From PFJX01 sp963713085 (lineage in GTDB: Bacteria; Pseudomonadota; Gammaproteobacteria; Burkholderiales; Thiobacillaceae): a stretch of DNA of 64,000 nucleotides. A model generated the notes under the pieces. That model was not told where the DNA came from and did not search any database. It worked only from the letters and a program-made list of their open reading frames with translations. Location: contig CAVQKQ010000016.1 of assembly GCA_963713085.1 (NCBI GenBank), forward strand, positions 124,001 through 188,000. Direction: 5' to 3'. Every line of letters begins with the position of its first letter. Positions within the stretch are counted from its first letter, which is position 1. A program made the translations under genes and the position numbers. Below are positions 51,151 through 59,536 of the stretch, in pieces.

Positions 51151-52094
51151 GTCATTTCCGCCAGCAAGTCGGCGATGGCGGCCGCCTCGTGCTCGGGCCT
51201 GAACAGGGGTGCCCGCTGGCCGCATTGCAAGGCCAGATGCCGGTAGAAGAGCGGGTCCGTCTCGGCCCGGGACATCAGGTCCGCCAGGGCCGCCTCGTCC
51301 CCCAAGGGGTAATACCCCGCGTAATCCTCGCCCAGCATGCCGATATTGCCCGGGATGTCGGAGGCCAGAACCGGTGTGCCGCATGACACCGCCTCGCAGA
51401 TGACGTTGGCGCCGCCTTCCATGCGAGAACTTACGATCAGCAGTTGGCTGCGGGCGATGCGCCGCCGCGTCTCGCCGTGGGGACGCGCGCCCAGCCAGCG
51501 CCAGCGCGGGGCCTGGCTCTGAAGTCCGGCGGCGGCCTGTCCCATGCCCGACTCCAGTTCGCCGCCCGCCTGCCAGAGGCGAATCCGGCTTGACGCGGGT
51601 AGCAGCCGGGAAGCCAGGGCGGCGCGAAGCGGGTCCTTTTCCTCCCGCAGGTGGGCCACCACGCCGATGCTGAAGAAACGGCTAGGCCGGGGGGTATCGG
51701 CCAGGGCCGGCGCGGATTGGTGGATGACGCGGCACTTGTCCCGATAGACCGGGGGCAGTTCCAGCACACCCTGATCCTGCAGCACCACCAGCCTGTGCGC
51801 CAGCTCTAGGGCGCGCTGGGCATCGGCGTCGGCGCGGATGTCGCGATACAGGTCGGTACCGGTCAGGATGAGGATCAAGGGGCGTTCCGGACAGCGCTCT
51901 GCGAAGCGGGCGATGGCGTTATGGCTGCGCCGGGCGTGCAGGGCCACCATGGCATCGGCCCGCCCGCCGTCCCAAGCCCGCACCATCTCCACGCCATGCC
52001 CAAGCCGCCGCAAGATGCCCCGCCAGCGTTGCGCGGTATGAGCGTTGCCGTTGCGCGAAGCCGGCAAAAACGGGGTCACCAGAACGATTCGCAT
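51147..52094 (-). CDS. senB: SenB-like glycosyltransferase (TIGR04348 family)
   Basis: About 315 residues from MRIVLVTPFLPASRNGNAHT at 52094; an in-frame upstream codon at 52118 is less likely. GT-B fold glycosyltransferase. The N-terminal pattern (AQRWRGILRRLGHGVEMVRAWD; ALHARRSHNAIARF; LTGTDLYRD) matches the TIGR04348 family, which includes SenB, the selenosugar synthase of selenoneine synthesis. The C-terminal donor site EGGANVICEAVSCGTPVLASDIPGN is split here only for citation. Its usual partners (senA, selD/senC) are absent, so the selenium role is inference from family. Confidence 0.8.
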   Translation of the reverse strand: MRIVLVTPFLPASRNGNAHTAQRWRGILRRLGHGVEMVRAWDGGRADAMVALHARRSHNAIARFAERCPERPLILILTGTDLYRDIRADADAQRALELAHRLVVLQDQGVLELPPVYRDKCRVIHQSAPALADTPRPSRFFSIGVVAHLREEKDPLRAALASRLLPASSRIRLWQAGGELESGMGQAAAGLQSQAPRWRWLGARPHGETRRRIARSQLLIVSSRMEGGANVICEAVSCGTPVLASDIPGNIGMLGEDYAGYYPLGDEAALADLMSRAETDPLFYRHLALQCGQRAPLFRPEHEAAAIADLLAEMT

Positions 52095-52188
52095 GGCCCG
52101 ACTATATCCCAGCGGCAAGGCGCCCAGAGCGGCGCCAATGCCTCTTTACAACTTTATGATGGGTCAATAGAATGCGCGTCTCTCGTGT

Positions 52189-52264
<76 letters not shown>

Positions 52265-52306
52265 CAGATACGGAAGGCTCGGGAAACCGGGTTTTCGGCC
52301 TCATCA

Positions 52307-52382
52307 GTCCCTATCGTCTAGAGGCCTAGGACATCGCCCTTTCACGGCGGTAACCGGGGTTCGAATCCCCGTGGGGACGCCA
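52307..52382 (+). tRNA. tRNA-Glu (UUC)
   Basis: 76 nt: acceptor GTCCCTA pairs with TGGGGAC, anticodon loop CTTTCAC (anticodon TTC) on a TCGCC/GGCGG stem, T-arm CCGGGGTTCGAATCCCCG, discriminator G and encoded CCA at 52380-52382. It lies 42 nt downstream of tRNA-Ala, so probably one transcript. Confidence 0.97.
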
Positions 52383-52388
52383 GTAAAT

Positions 52389-52418
52389 TAAAGGGCCTAC
52401 AGTGCTGTAGGCCCTTTT
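52389..52418 (+). terminator. intrinsic terminator after the tRNA pair
   Basis: Long stem AAAGGGCCTACAG / CTGTAGGCCCTTT with a 2-nt centre, followed by TTTTCTG. It starts 8 nt after tRNA-Glu. Confidence 0.92.
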
Positions 52419-52972
52419 CTGTGTGGCGGGAACTGACGGGTAACTTGTGCCCTTGGAATGCTCTTCAGCAAGCCCACAAATCGCCGGTCCATCTCCATAT
52501 CGGCAACCCCTCACCAACTTGACCACCGACTATGGTTCGCCTGCGCTTGGCCGCAGCATTATTCGTTCCCTTTGCATCCTCCGTTCGCCCCATATTGCGA
52601 AACTTCAGCCCCCTCTGTTTTCGGCCCACCTCGGACTTGGCTTTCAATTCGTTTGGCCAGGGAATCGATCTTTGAAGTTCGGAATGGCGACGGCTAGAAT
52701 TTGACTTGGATCATATGGCGTCACCAAGGTGTAACCTGTCGGAAAGCACCTCGCAATCCTCAATATTGATACAAATCTATTAATGGTTACTATTTATAGG
52801 TTTGAGCTAATGCCTGATCACGCAATGAAATCAAGGTCTGACCGTCTTGCTCATGAGTGATGCCGCGATGTTTTTTCTTTGTTAATCAACATGACCAAAT
52901 GCGTTATCTAGACCTTGTTCGGCCTGACGTACTTCCTGCATCTCTACGATCCCAACCCGAGAAACATCCTTT
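52419..52972. other. intergenic region upstream of the Crp/Fnr gene, no gene seen
   Basis: About 550 nt without a convincing gene. An 85-codon open frame (52447-52704) has no ribosome-binding site and low-quality composition. The second half (52700-52900) is AT-rich and likely holds the promoter for the Crp/Fnr-type regulator. Confidence 0.5.
52701..52714. promoter_or_regulatory. weak FNR/DNR-like box upstream of the Crp/Fnr gene
   Basis: TTGACTTGGATCAT matches TTGAT-N4-ATCAA at 8 of 10 informative positions. It lies about 260 nt before the regulator's start codon, so possible autoregulation, but the distance and mismatches make this tentative. Confidence 0.25.
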
Positions 52973-53695
52973 ATGAATCACCTGCCGCTGCCACCCATGC
53001 AAATCCAGGAAACGATGGGACGTCTGGCCTATTTCCAGGGATGGCCGACGGAAATCATGGAGCGCCTGGCGGCCGGCGCCAAACTGTTCACCCTGCACAA
53101 GAACAAGGTGCTGGTTCACAAGGGCGACAGCATGGACTACCTCTATGTGGTGGTGAGCGGGCGTGTACGGTTGTTCATCCCCTTGCCCAACAGCCTGGAG
53201 CGGGTGCTCGCACTCGTGGGCAAAGGCGAGAGCTTCGGCGAGTCCTGTCTGGTTTTGTCCGAGTCCTGCCCGTTCGAGGCCATCGCCGGCCAGGACAGCC
53301 ATCTGCTGGCCATCGATGCCCTGGTGTACCGGCGAGAAATCAAGCTTCATCCCGAACTGACCACCCGGGTCATGGAACGCATGGCCCGGCGTCTGCTGGA
53401 GAGCGTGCGCGACATGGAGATCTGTGCCCAACCTTCCAGCGTCATGCGCGTGGCCGGCTATCTCATGCAGTTCAAACCGATAGGCCATGACAATGGCTTC
53501 GAGGTCATCCTGCCGGGGCGCAAACGGGACATCGCCGCCAAGCTCGGGCTGACCCAGGAAACCTTTTCCCGCGTGCTGGGATTCCTGGCCAAGCAAGGCT
53601 GCATCATGGTGAACGGCAGCCATATCCAAGTGCTGGACGGACACCGGCTGACTGGGCTAAATCCTGCCGAGTTCCCCAAAAAACCCAGTCACTGA
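52973..53695 (+). CDS. Crp/Fnr-family transcriptional regulator
   Basis: 240 residues. Cyclic-nucleotide-binding-like sensor domain (about 25-145: LVHKGDSMDYLYVVVSGRVR, KGESFGESCLVL) and a C-terminal helix-turn-helix (KRDIAAKLGLTQETFSRVLG, about 180-205). It lacks the N-terminal Cys cluster of oxygen-sensing FNR, so it is nearer the Dnr/NnrR or other haem/nitrosative-type Crp-Fnr groups. The recognition helix TQETFSRVL contains the E-xx-SR pattern used to bind TTGAT-type half sites. It ends 9 nt before a near-consensus box that precedes the sulfide dehydrogenase genes. The ligand is unknown. Confidence 0.92.
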   Translation: MNHLPLPPMQIQETMGRLAYFQGWPTEIMERLAAGAKLFTLHKNKVLVHKGDSMDYLYVVVSGRVRLFIPLPNSLERVLALVGKGESFGESCLVLSESCPFEAIAGQDSHLLAIDALVYRREIKLHPELTTRVMERMARRLLESVRDMEICAQPSSVMRVAGYLMQFKPIGHDNGFEVILPGRKRDIAAKLGLTQETFSRVLGFLAKQGCIMVNGSHIQVLDGHRLTGLNPAEFPKKPSH

Positions 53696-53704
53696 CAGGG
53701 TGAA

Positions 53705-53718
53705 TTGACGGATATCAA
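53705..53718. promoter_or_regulatory. FNR/DNR-type operator
   Basis: TTGACGGATATCAA is one base from the TTGAT-N4-ATCAA consensus palindrome. It lies between the Crp/Fnr gene (ends 53695) and the diheme cytochrome gene (53852), about 134 nt before its start. A centre at 53711.5 would fit a class II site for a transcript starting near 53753. No sharp -10 was identified. Confidence 0.6.
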
Positions 53719-53851
53719 TAAATTGTCGGGTTGTTGGTGAGGCCTGCATGCGCCCCCGTAATCTGCGCTCCTGCCGGTACTTTCGTACTTGGTCAGGGCG
53801 CTTCGAGTGATGCAGGGGCGTCAACAGCCACCGTCGTAATAAGGAGAAAAT

Positions 53852-54424
53852 ATGCGAAGCCATCGCGTTCTCGTGCTGCTTGCGGCTATATCGATCGCCC
53901 CGTTGGCGAATTCCGCTGACAACATAGAAGGACTGGCCCGTACGTGCTACAGCTGTCACGGCACCGACGGCGTCAGCGTCGGCCACTCTATGCCCTCCAT
54001 TGCCGGCCTGCCCGAGCAATATCTGAAAACCGTCATGATGGAGTGGAAGACCGGCAAGCGTTCTTCCGCCAACATGACGCGCCTCATCTCCGGCTACTCT
54101 GACGAAGAGATCGCCGGCCTGGCCGCTTATTTCGCCAAGATGAAATGGACTCCCGTGCCGCAATCCGCCAGTGCCGCCCTCCTCGCCAAGGGCAAGGAAG
54201 TCGCCAGCAAATGCGAGGATTGCCACGGTGCCACCGGTAAGTCTGACGATGCAGAAACCCCCAGTCTCAATGGTCAATGGGCCAAGTACATGGAGTTGGA
54301 ACTAGACAAGTACCGCGATGACGGTTTTACCATGCCGCACAAGAAAATGACGAAAGTCGCGCGCAAGCTCAGTCAGGAAGAGGTTGATGCCGTGGCCGCA
54401 TATTTCGCTGCCCAGAGCAAGTAA
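53852..54424 (+). CDS. fccA: diheme c-type cytochrome, probable sulfide dehydrogenase cytochrome subunit
   Basis: 190 residues with a Sec signal peptide (MRSHRVLVLLAAISIAPLAN, cleavage near SA-DN). Two haem sites, CYSCH (about 32) and CEDCH (about 120), each begin a class I cytochrome domain, giving the cytochrome c4/FccA layout. AAGGAGAAAAT precedes the ATG. It is 13 nt upstream of the FAD subunit gene, which identifies it as the electron-accepting subunit of flavocytochrome c sulfide dehydrogenase in the periplasm. Probably controlled by the FNR/DNR-type box at 53705. Confidence 0.9.
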   Translation: MRSHRVLVLLAAISIAPLANSADNIEGLARTCYSCHGTDGVSVGHSMPSIAGLPEQYLKTVMMEWKTGKRSSANMTRLISGYSDEEIAGLAAYFAKMKWTPVPQSASAALLAKGKEVASKCEDCHGATGKSDDAETPSLNGQWAKYMELELDKYRDDGFTMPHKKMTKVARKLSQEEVDAVAAYFAAQSK

Positions 54425-54437
54425 TAGAGGAAACAGC

Positions 54438-55817
54438 ATGACTCAAATCAATCGTCGCCAATTCATCAAGGCCATCGCTGCCGCATCTTCCGCCTCGGCC
54501 CTGGCCTTCCCGTCCCTCGCCTTTGCCAAGGCCAAGGCCCGCGTCGTCGTCATCGGCGGCGGCTACGGTGGCGCCACTGCCGCGAAATACGTCAAGAAGC
54601 TCGATCCCGCCATCGACGTCACCCTGATCGAACCCCTCGCCATCTACACCTCCTGCCCGCTGTCCGATGAGGTTCTCACCGGCAACCGCGACATCAAGAG
54701 CATTGAGGTTGGCTACGATGGCCTCAAGAAGCGCGGCATAAACGTGCTGCAAGACTACGTCACCAGCGTGGACCGCACCAAGAAGACCGTCACCACCAAG
54801 GGTGGCAAGACCCTGCAGTACGACACGTTGGTCATGTCGCCCGGTGTGGAATTCCACTACGACAACATCGAGGGTTACTCCGAGTCGTTGATCGACCAGA
54901 TTCCCCACGCCTGGAAGGCCGGTCCCCAGACCCTGTTGCTGAAGAAGCAGCTCATGGCCATGCCCGACGGCGGCAAGTTCGTCATCGTCGTGCCCAAGGG
55001 CCCGTTCCGCTGCCCGCCCGGTCCCTACGATCGGGCTTCCATGGTGGCCAGCTACTTCAAGCACCATGGCAAGAACAAGAGCAAGATCATCATCATGGAC
55101 GCCAACGACTCCCACTCCAAGAAAGGGCTATTCCAGCAGGCTTGGCGGGCGCTGTATGGCTTCGAGAAGGAAGGTCTGGGCACCAACAGCATGATCGAGT
55201 GGGTGAAGGGTGCCGAGGGTGGCAACGTAACCAAGCTGGACGCCAAGACCAAGACCGTGTCCTCCGACTTCGTCGACATGAAGGCCGACGTGCTCAACAT
55301 CATCCCCGCCCACAAGGCAGGCAAGATCGCGGTTGACACCGGCCTGGTGGAGACAGAGGGTGGCAATGCGGAGAAGGGTTGGTGCAAGGTGGTGCCGATG
55401 ACCATGGCCTCCGCCGTGGACGAGAACATCTACACCATCGGCGATAGCTGCGTCGCGGGCGAGATGAAGCTGTACGGCAACCCCAACGCCAACTTTGACA
55501 TGCCCAAGTCGGCGCACATCGCCATGAGCCAGGCCAAGGTGGCGGCCGCCGCCATCGTCGCCAAGCTCAACGGTATGGCGCCGCCTGACCCCTACTACGC
55601 CAACACCTGCTACAGCTTGGTGGACGAGGGCTACGGCTTCTCGGTGGCGCACCTGTACCGGGTAGAGAACGGCACCTTCAAGTACATCAAGGAAGGCAGC
55701 GGTATCTCCATGATCACCATGCCCGACAAGTCGCCGGTGCCGCCGCTGTATCGCAAGCTCGAGGCCGAGTATGCCGACGGCTGGCTCAGAAACGTATTGG
55801 CTGATGCATTCGGTTGA
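54438..55817 (+). CDS. fccB: flavocytochrome c sulfide dehydrogenase flavoprotein subunit
   Basis: 459 residues from the ATG at 54438. A Tat-type signal (NRRQFIKAIAAASSASAL) suggests export folded with FAD. FAD site RVVVIGGGYGGATAAKYV; Cys in YTSCPLSDEVL (about 73; about Cys42 of the mature protein, the usual covalent FAD link); redox Cys candidates in PFRCPPGPYDRA (about 192) and NTCYSLV (about 391); second dinucleotide region and C-terminal YTIGDSC. Oxidises sulfide to sulfur and passes electrons to the FccA haems. Ends before a strong terminator. Confidence 0.95.
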   Translation: MTQINRRQFIKAIAAASSASALAFPSLAFAKAKARVVVIGGGYGGATAAKYVKKLDPAIDVTLIEPLAIYTSCPLSDEVLTGNRDIKSIEVGYDGLKKRGINVLQDYVTSVDRTKKTVTTKGGKTLQYDTLVMSPGVEFHYDNIEGYSESLIDQIPHAWKAGPQTLLLKKQLMAMPDGGKFVIVVPKGPFRCPPGPYDRASMVASYFKHHGKNKSKIIIMDANDSHSKKGLFQQAWRALYGFEKEGLGTNSMIEWVKGAEGGNVTKLDAKTKTVSSDFVDMKADVLNIIPAHKAGKIAVDTGLVETEGGNAEKGWCKVVPMTMASAVDENIYTIGDSCVAGEMKLYGNPNANFDMPKSAHIAMSQAKVAAAAIVAKLNGMAPPDPYYANTCYSLVDEGYGFSVAHLYRVENGTFKYIKEGSGISMITMPDKSPVPPLYRKLEAEYADGWLRNVLADAFG

Positions 55818-55850
55818 ATTTAGGTAGTTGTAGTAGGGCTGTTTGTTATT

Positions 55851-55880
55851 GCACGGAAGCGGAAACGCTTCCGTGTTTTC
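55851..55880 (+). terminator. intrinsic terminator after fccB
   Basis: Stem CACGGAAGCG-GAAA-CGCTTCCGTG with a GNRA tetraloop, then TTTTC. It closes the fccAB operon, so the decahaem genes are separately transcribed. Confidence 0.92.
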
Positions 55881-56142
55881 GCGTGTGGGTTCTGGTTCCG
55901 CGGTCGCCCTATGCGTGGCCAACAGCAGTTCCCTGGATTCGATGAAGACCTTTATCGAATCCAAGGTGACCTGATGTCTCCGTGTCGGACAAGTGGTGGC
56001 GACAACCTCGGAATCCCGTTGGCGACTGTTCCAAAATCGCCCAGACAATTTTTCAGTTGTGCCTATGTGGTTGAAATAACAGCGGTAAGGTGTGCCGGGG
56101 CATGGGGTCTTGGCATTTTGTATTCAGCGTATGGAGGCGAAG
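55881..56142. other. intergenic leader before the first decahaem gene
   Basis: About 260 nt without a gene. No clear FNR/DNR-type palindrome or strong sigma-70 promoter was seen. An imperfect repeat of TTCGAT(G)AAGACC/TTTATCGAATCC near 55938-55962 could form a short hairpin. Confidence 0.4.
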
Positions 56143-58776
56143 ATGCATATCATTTCTAGGGTTTTATCACTGGCTCGTTTGGGGCTCGCCGCCCTGGCGG
56201 TCGCGGGCCTTGCCGGTTGCGGCGGCGGCGGTAGCAGTGGCGGAGGCGGCGGCGGAGGCGGTGGCGGTGGCGGTGGCGGTGGTACCCCCACGGTCGATCT
56301 CTCGACGCCCACCTCGAGTAATCCCAACAGCGCCTTTACGGCGGTGAGCGGCATCTCCAATGTGACCAGCCATAGCCCGACCGCGGTCAACTTCGCGGTG
56401 GTCGGCAAGGATGGTCAACCCGTGAAGGGCCTGACCCTCTACAATGCTGCGGGCGCCGGCACGGGCTGCAGCACCTACAACGTGCGCTTCGGCATCGCCA
56501 TGCTGGTCAAGGGCACAGGTACCGCGCCAGATACCTGGCAGAACCTGATCTCTCAGGTCCGAGCCAGCGGCAACCCGAACGGTTATATCGAAGGCACCAC
56601 CGACCCGGTTCCCAGCGCCAGCATTCCGGCAGGCACCGAGGGCGCCGGCTCCCTGACCTACAATGACGCGGGCTACTACACCTACACCCTCGGCACGGAT
56701 GTCACGGACGCAGCCTATGTTGCTCCGGCCGCGATATCCGCCAACAAGATCTTCACCAATGGCCATACCCTGAACAAGGATGCGACCACAACCTATCGCG
56801 TCGGCATCCAGCTCTGCTTCGTCGATACCGACGGCAAGACCGTGATTTCCAACCCCATTTATGACTTCACCATGGGCGCCGACGGCAACTCGACGACCGC
56901 GGCAGCCATGCGCATGGTGGTCAACAAGGATTCCTGCAACGAGTGCCACAGCACTTTGGCGCTGCACGGCGGCCGTCGCGTGGATCCGAACTTCTGCATC
57001 ATTTGCCACAACCCGGGCAGCGTCGACTACCACGACAACAACCTGGTCGACCCTGACGGCGTCGTGAATTATCCGGATGGCGGCGCACCCATCGACCTCA
57101 AGTACATGGTCCACAAGATCCACTTCGGCGACCGGCTGACCAAGACCTACAAGGTCAACAACTTCCTGGCCAACGAAGTCACCTATCCCCAGGACCAGAC
57201 CAATTGCACCAAGTGTCATGACAACACCAAGGCCGCCAATGCCGACAACTGGAAAAACGTGCCCAGTCGGAATGCCTGCGGCTCTTGTCACGATGGCATC
57301 AACTTTGCCACCGGCGGCGGCCTGAATATGGCGGGTACCTATGCCGGCCACGTCGGCGGTGCCCAGACGGACGACAGCTTGTGCGCCTTGTGCCATAACC
57401 CGACCGCGATTGCCACCATCAACCATGTGCCTATCCTCGCGACCGTGAGCGGCGGCAAGACCTCTTATTACATGGCCACCGACGACGTCAGCCGCATGCC
57501 CTCCGGAACCAAGACGGTGGACTACGACATCAAGAGCGTGTCGGTGGATGGGTCAATGCATCCGGTCATGGTGTTCCGCATCCTGCAGAGCGGCGCGCGC
57601 ACGGACCTGAATGACTACACCGCCAAGCCGGAGATCTGGGACAACTTCACTGGTGCCCCGAGCGTCTACTTCGCCTTCTCGGTTCCCCAGGACGGCATCG
57701 ATACCCCGGCTGACTTCAACGCCTACTACAACGCCGGCCTGAAGAACATCTGGAACGGCACGGCCTCCGGCACCAGCGCGGGCACCCTGACCGGGCCCGA
57801 TGGCAGCGGCTACTACACCCTGACCCTGACCGGTCGGACCATCCCCGCCAACGCCAGCCTGCTGACCGGCGCCATGGGATACGCGGCCATGTACCAGACC
57901 AACATCGTGGGCTATGAAGCATCGGCCACCAGCAACGGTGTCAACGTGCCGGCCCAGGACGTCAAGAAGGTCGCCACCGGTTACACCGCGCGCCGTATCA
58001 CCACCGAGGCCGCCCGCTGCAAACTGTGCCACGAGAAGCTGGGCATCTTCGCCGAGACCACCTTCCACAGCGGACAGCGCAACGACCCGACCATGTGCGC
58101 CATGTGCCACAACCCGAACCGGGCCAGTTCCATGTGGTCGGCCGACTCGACGGCCTTCGTCCACCGCATCCATGCGGCCGACAAGCGCGCCTATCCGGAC
58201 ACCTGGCATGCCTCGACGACGTCCGGGCCGCCGCCCGCGCTCACCGGTGGTTTCTATGAGATCACCTACCCGGGGATCCTGAACAACTGCCTGCAATGCC
58301 ACGCACCCGGCGGCTACAACTTCGAAGCCGGCGCCAGCCAGGTTGGCAATCGCCTGTATCGTGTGGTAGCCACCGGCAATACGGCTGCGGCGGGCACGAC
58401 TTCCGCGCTGACCCAAGCTCCGTATTACCCCCTGGCCCCCGGCCAGAGCTACAGCACCGGCTGGAGCAGCAGCGATGCCTCGACGACAACGCCTTCCGCA
58501 ATAACGACTGGCGTGAACCTGGTGAATTCACCCATCGGCAACGCCTGCTTTGCCTGCCACGACGGCGATATGGCGTCCCAGCCGGGTACCACGGTTCGGG
58601 CCCACATCGAATGGGGCGGCGGTTCGATCTACCGGGCTCGCGGCTACACGTCCAACGATAAGTCCACCATCGAGGTGGATTCCAACAAGGCCCTGGGCCG
58701 GGCGGAGCAGTGCCTGGCTTGCCATGGTCCCGACAGCACCATCATGCCGATCAAAACCGCCCACGGTGTGGAGTGA
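56143..58776 (+). CDS. OmcA/MtrC-family decahaem c-type cytochrome lipoprotein (first copy)
   Basis: 877 residues from the ATG at 56143 (GGAGG upstream; a frame open to 56092 is not needed). Lipoprotein signal with lipobox GLAGC at about 26, directly followed by a run of about 14 Gly. Ten CxxCH sites in two pentahaem groups: CNECH, CIICH, CTKCH, CGSCH, CALCH (about 265-415) and CKLCH, CAMCH, CLQCH, CFACH, CLACH (about 626-860), with beta-rich domains before each group. This is the layout of surface-exposed terminal reductases/oxidases in Mtr-type conduits. Probably at the outer face of the outer membrane; partner identity is inferred. Confidence 0.95.
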   Translation: MHIISRVLSLARLGLAALAVAGLAGCGGGGSSGGGGGGGGGGGGGGGTPTVDLSTPTSSNPNSAFTAVSGISNVTSHSPTAVNFAVVGKDGQPVKGLTLYNAAGAGTGCSTYNVRFGIAMLVKGTGTAPDTWQNLISQVRASGNPNGYIEGTTDPVPSASIPAGTEGAGSLTYNDAGYYTYTLGTDVTDAAYVAPAAISANKIFTNGHTLNKDATTTYRVGIQLCFVDTDGKTVISNPIYDFTMGADGNSTTAAAMRMVVNKDSCNECHSTLALHGGRRVDPNFCIICHNPGSVDYHDNNLVDPDGVVNYPDGGAPIDLKYMVHKIHFGDRLTKTYKVNNFLANEVTYPQDQTNCTKCHDNTKAANADNWKNVPSRNACGSCHDGINFATGGGLNMAGTYAGHVGGAQTDDSLCALCHNPTAIATINHVPILATVSGGKTSYYMATDDVSRMPSGTKTVDYDIKSVSVDGSMHPVMVFRILQSGARTDLNDYTAKPEIWDNFTGAPSVYFAFSVPQDGIDTPADFNAYYNAGLKNIWNGTASGTSAGTLTGPDGSGYYTLTLTGRTIPANASLLTGAMGYAAMYQTNIVGYEASATSNGVNVPAQDVKKVATGYTARRITTEAARCKLCHEKLGIFAETTFHSGQRNDPTMCAMCHNPNRASSMWSADSTAFVHRIHAADKRAYPDTWHASTTSGPPPALTGGFYEITYPGILNNCLQCHAPGGYNFEAGASQVGNRLYRVVATGNTAAAGTTSALTQAPYYPLAPGQSYSTGWSSSDASTTTPSAITTGVNLVNSPIGNACFACHDGDMASQPGTTVRAHIEWGGGSIYRARGYTSNDKSTIEVDSNKALGRAEQCLACHGPDSTIMPIKTAHGVE

Positions 58777-58862
58777 TCGGATAGCGGACTGTTGACCGAC
58801 CTCCACCCAGGACCACAGTTCAGCGTGGCCCTGGGTCGGAAGGCCGGGATCAGTCAAGGATC

Positions 58863-58896
58863 AAGGTGCGCCGAAGTCTGGCGCATCTTTTTTTTC
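58863..58896 (+). terminator. intrinsic terminator after the first decahaem gene
   Basis: Stem AAGGTGCGCC / GGCGCATCTT (one G-T) with 7-nt loop, followed by a run of eight T. Confidence 0.9.
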
Positions 58897-58908
58897 AAAA
58901 TTCTTTTT

Positions 58909-58942
58909 CGGAAGACGCCATGCCCAGTCGCGGCGTCTTCCG
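58909..58942. other. 11-bp perfect stem-loop of unknown role
   Basis: CGGAAGACGCC and GGCGTCTTCCG separated by 12 nt. It lies just past a complete terminator and has no T-run, so it is not a terminator itself. It could be an RNA structure in the leader of the helix-hairpin-helix gene or a DNA-binding site. Confidence 0.5.
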
Positions 58943-59053
58943 AAACGGTTTCGCAACCCGTTGCCTGTGCGGATGGGTTCCGGACAGGATGAAGTCAGGG
59001 TATTAACCGGGTACCCTTCGGTCCAGACTGGATCAACTTAGGAGGAAAGGAAC

Positions 59054-59407
59054 TTGAAACAGATCATCTGCAAGACAGGTTTGATGGCCCTGGCGTTGTT
59101 CCTGGCGACCGGCGTGGTCAACGCCCGCGTGGATGCTTCGGAACCGGCGGGAAAGCGCGTCAAGACCGGCAAGGCGATCGACCCCGCGAAGCTCGCCAAG
59201 GCCAAGGCCGCCGCCGCAAAGCTGGTGGACATCAACAGCGCCAGCAAGGCCGAACTGAAAACGCTGATCGGCATCGACGATGCGCGTGCCGAAAAAATCA
59301 TCAAGGGGCGCCCCTATTTGAGCAAGGCGTTTCTGGTGAGCAACAACATCGTGCCGGCCGGTGAATACTTGACTATCAAGGACAAGATCATTGCCAGGCA
59401 AAAGTAA
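59054..59407 (+). CDS. exported helix-hairpin-helix (ComEA-like) protein
   Basis: 117 residues from a TTG start with AGGAGGAAAGG immediately upstream. Signal peptide (MKQIICKTGLMALALFLATG then VVNA). A basic Lys/Ala linker (AGKRVKTGKAIDPAKLAKAK) is followed by one HhH unit: LVDINSASKAELKTLIGIDDA then AEKIIKGRPY. HhH units bind DNA non-specifically in ComEA; here the protein is periplasmic or extracellular and lies between two decahaem cytochrome genes. A DNA-uptake role is not supported by other com genes nearby. Function open. Confidence 0.9.
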   Translation: MKQIICKTGLMALALFLATGVVNARVDASEPAGKRVKTGKAIDPAKLAKAKAAAAKLVDINSASKAELKTLIGIDDARAEKIIKGRPYLSKAFLVSNNIVPAGEYLTIKDKIIARQK

Positions 59408-59536
59408 TCTCGCTTGAGTATTGCGGCCAGGTGGCCCGCCAAGTGAAAATCAACCCCGCGAGTTCCGCGCCGCTGACCAGTCGGTCATGGAGACGGACCA
59501 GAATCTATGTAGTTAATTAGCACGACGGAGACAATC

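Noticed and set aside
52326..52526. Minus-strand 66-codon frame reading ...WRPHGDSNPGYRRERAMS
   Set aside because: It is the antisense of tRNA-Glu and its flank, a well-known source of spurious proteins.
52447..52704. 85-codon plus-strand frame before the Crp/Fnr gene
   Set aside because: No ribosome-binding site and no protein-like pattern; a parallel frame overlaps it.
56124..57426. Minus-strand frames opposite the first decahaem cytochrome
   Set aside because: Shadows of the cytochrome frame, including poly-Pro from the poly-Gly tract.
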